From Ramlibacter sp. (GTDB lineage Bacteria > Pseudomonadota > Gammaproteobacteria > Burkholderiales > Burkholderiaceae), in contig JACMQP010000048.1 in NCBI GenBank assembly GCA_014376915.1, forward strand, positions 1-8,150: 8,150 nt of DNA, written 5' to 3'. Position 1 is the first letter of the stretch. Each line of letters begins with the position of its first letter. Made by a program: the position numbers and the translations under genes. Below are positions 6,427 through 8,150 of this stretch, one piece after another. The notes beneath the pieces were generated by a model. It was not told the DNA's origin, did not search any database, and saw only the letters and a list, made by a program, of their open reading frames with translations.

Positions 6427-7692
6427 CCAGTCCGTCTCCGCGCACGTGCACCACGCGTTGCGGATACGGGATGTCGATGTCCGCGGCGCGAAAAGCCTTC
6501 AGCACCCGCAGGTTGATCTCCGAGCGCACGTTCAGCTGGCCGTTGCCCGGATCGGCGATCCAGAACAGCAGGCTGAACTCCAGAGCGTCGGCACCGAAGC
6601 GGGCCAGCCGCGCCGACGGTGCCGGGTCTGGCAGCACCCGATCGGACGCCAGCGCCGCATCGACCAGGATCTGCTGCACCAGGTCCACGTCGCTGTCGTA
6701 GCCCACGCCAACATCCACGGTGAGCAGAATGCGCGGGTCGGCCAGCGACAGGTTTTCGATCCGCTCGCTGATCAGCTTCTCGTTCGGCACGATCGATTCG
6801 TGGCCGGTCAGCGAGCGGATCAGCGTGTAGCGGGTCTTGATGTCCATCACCGTTCCCTCGAAACCGTCCACCCGCACGGTGTCGCCGATGCGCAGGCTGC
6901 GCTCGGCCAGGATGACGAAGCCGCTGACGTAGTTGGCCGCCAGCTTCTGCAGGCCGAAACCCAGCCCGACGCCGAGCGCCCCGCCCAGCACCGACAGCGC
7001 CGTGAGGTCGACGCCGACGGCCGAGAGCGCGAACAGCAGCCCCAGCAGCAGCAGCACGGCCCGGATCGTGTTGGCCGCCACCTTGCGCAGCGACAGGTCC
7101 TGCACGGTCTGGTGCAGCACCCGGCGTTCGACCACGGCCGAAATCCACAGCGCCAGCACCAGCACCAGGCCGGACGACAGGGTGCCCTGCACGATGGCCA
7201 GCAGCGTGATGTGCGACTTGCCGAAGGCGAACTGGATCTTCTCCATCTCCACCATCACCGGCGGCAGCAGGCCCATGATCCAGAGGGCGGCGGCGATCCA
7301 CGCCAGCCACGAGAACAGCCGCTCCACCAGCCGCGCCGCGCCGGAGAGCGGAAACGCCACGGTGAATACGCGCGCCAGCAGCCGGATACCGGCCAGCGCC
7401 AGCAGCACCGGCACCGCGATCCGCAGCAGCGGCACCGGCTGGTAGGCGCCCACCAGCAGCCGCGCGCTGTAGGTCAGGCCCAGCGCCAGCAGCGGGAACA
7501 GCACGCCGTCCAGCAGGCCGCGGCCGAACCAGACCGAATCGCTCGGCCGCTTGCGGCCCGTCAGCCAGCAGATCCCGTAGGCCACCAGCAGGCAGGCCAC
7601 CAGCGTGCCGGCGTCCCAGGGGGTCGCTCCGTGATCGAGTTCGCGAATGAACTGGCCGAGCTCGTCCAGCCCGGCTTCGGCGGTGCGCGGAT

Positions 7693-7696
<4 letters not shown>
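6395..7696 (-). CDS. MscS-family small-conductance mechanosensitive channel
   Basis: Inner-membrane channel that opens under membrane tension to release solutes during osmotic downshock. The start is GTG at 7696, overlapping the crotonase stop by 4 bases (GTGA), giving 433 residues; frame further upstream is shadow of the crotonase gene. No strong ribosome site is seen, so coupling is likely. Hydrophobic helices lie at about 31-46, 64-84, 91-113, 127-146, 162-187 and 211-228, then the pore helix 231-263 with the glycine-rich GGALGVGLGFGLQ. The beta domain follows (RIGDTVRVDGFEGTV 269-283, SIVPNEKLIS 301-310) and an alpha/beta domain to about 413. Aligned by eye on E. coli MscS, the pore-seal residues L105 and L109 correspond to V243 and F247. 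At 433 residues it exceeds MscS (286) through extra N-terminal helices. Its 3' end overlaps the convergent transporter gene. Confidence 0.92.

Positions 7697-8150
<454 letters not shown>

Noticed and set aside
6441..6448. GCACGTGC palindrome at the end of the channel gene as a terminator or operator
   Set aside because: Only 8 bp, inside coding sequence, with no T tract; expected by chance in GC-rich DNA.
5109..6701. Plus-strand 530-codon frame over the TRAP large-subunit gene and the end of the channel gene
   Set aside because: It is out of frame with the well-supported transporter protein, spans two genes, and is arginine/histidine-rich shadow sequence.

Overview
The window is a GC-rich stretch with tightly packed genes and long antisense shadow frames. 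Protein wording (for example the ETF beta start [14 protein letters not shown] and the loop [14 protein letters not shown]) suggests a betaproteobacterium of the order Burkholderiales, perhaps Comamonadaceae; this is a judgement from memory, not a database match. It reads as ordinary chromosomal metabolism and transport. I see no tRNA, rRNA, insertion sequence, CRISPR array or phage gene.

Layout. (1) Positions 1-3301, minus strand: an electron-transfer operon in the order etfB, etfA, then a large acyl-CoA dehydrogenase cut off by the window start. The dehydrogenase would pass electrons to the EtfAB flavoprotein, and from there to the quinone pool through an ETF dehydrogenase not in this window. 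(2) Positions 3302-3552: a divergent intergenic region with a consensus minus-strand -10 box and, directly downstream of it, a perfect 24-bp palindrome in an AT-rich island. This looks like a repressor operator for etfBA. (3) Positions 3553-6426, plus strand: a complete TRAP transporter with periplasmic binding protein, small membrane subunit and large membrane subunit. A terminator-like hairpin lies between the binding-protein gene and the membrane genes. (4) Positions 6395-8150, minus strand: an enoyl-CoA hydratase-like (crotonase) gene entering from the right edge, followed with a 4-base overlap by a MscS-type mechanosensitive channel gene. The channel gene's end overlaps the end of the TRAP large-subunit gene by 32 bp.

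How the genes may work together: etfBA plus the dehydrogenase form one acyl-CoA oxidation unit, probably controlled by the palindrome. The TRAP system takes up an unknown carboxylate, and whether it shares control with etfBA is open. The crotonase-like protein lacks both glutamates that catalyse hydration in classical enoyl-CoA hydratases, so its annotation by similarity alone would mislead. The most useful leads are the palindrome, the dctP-dctQ hairpin, and the altered crotonase active site.
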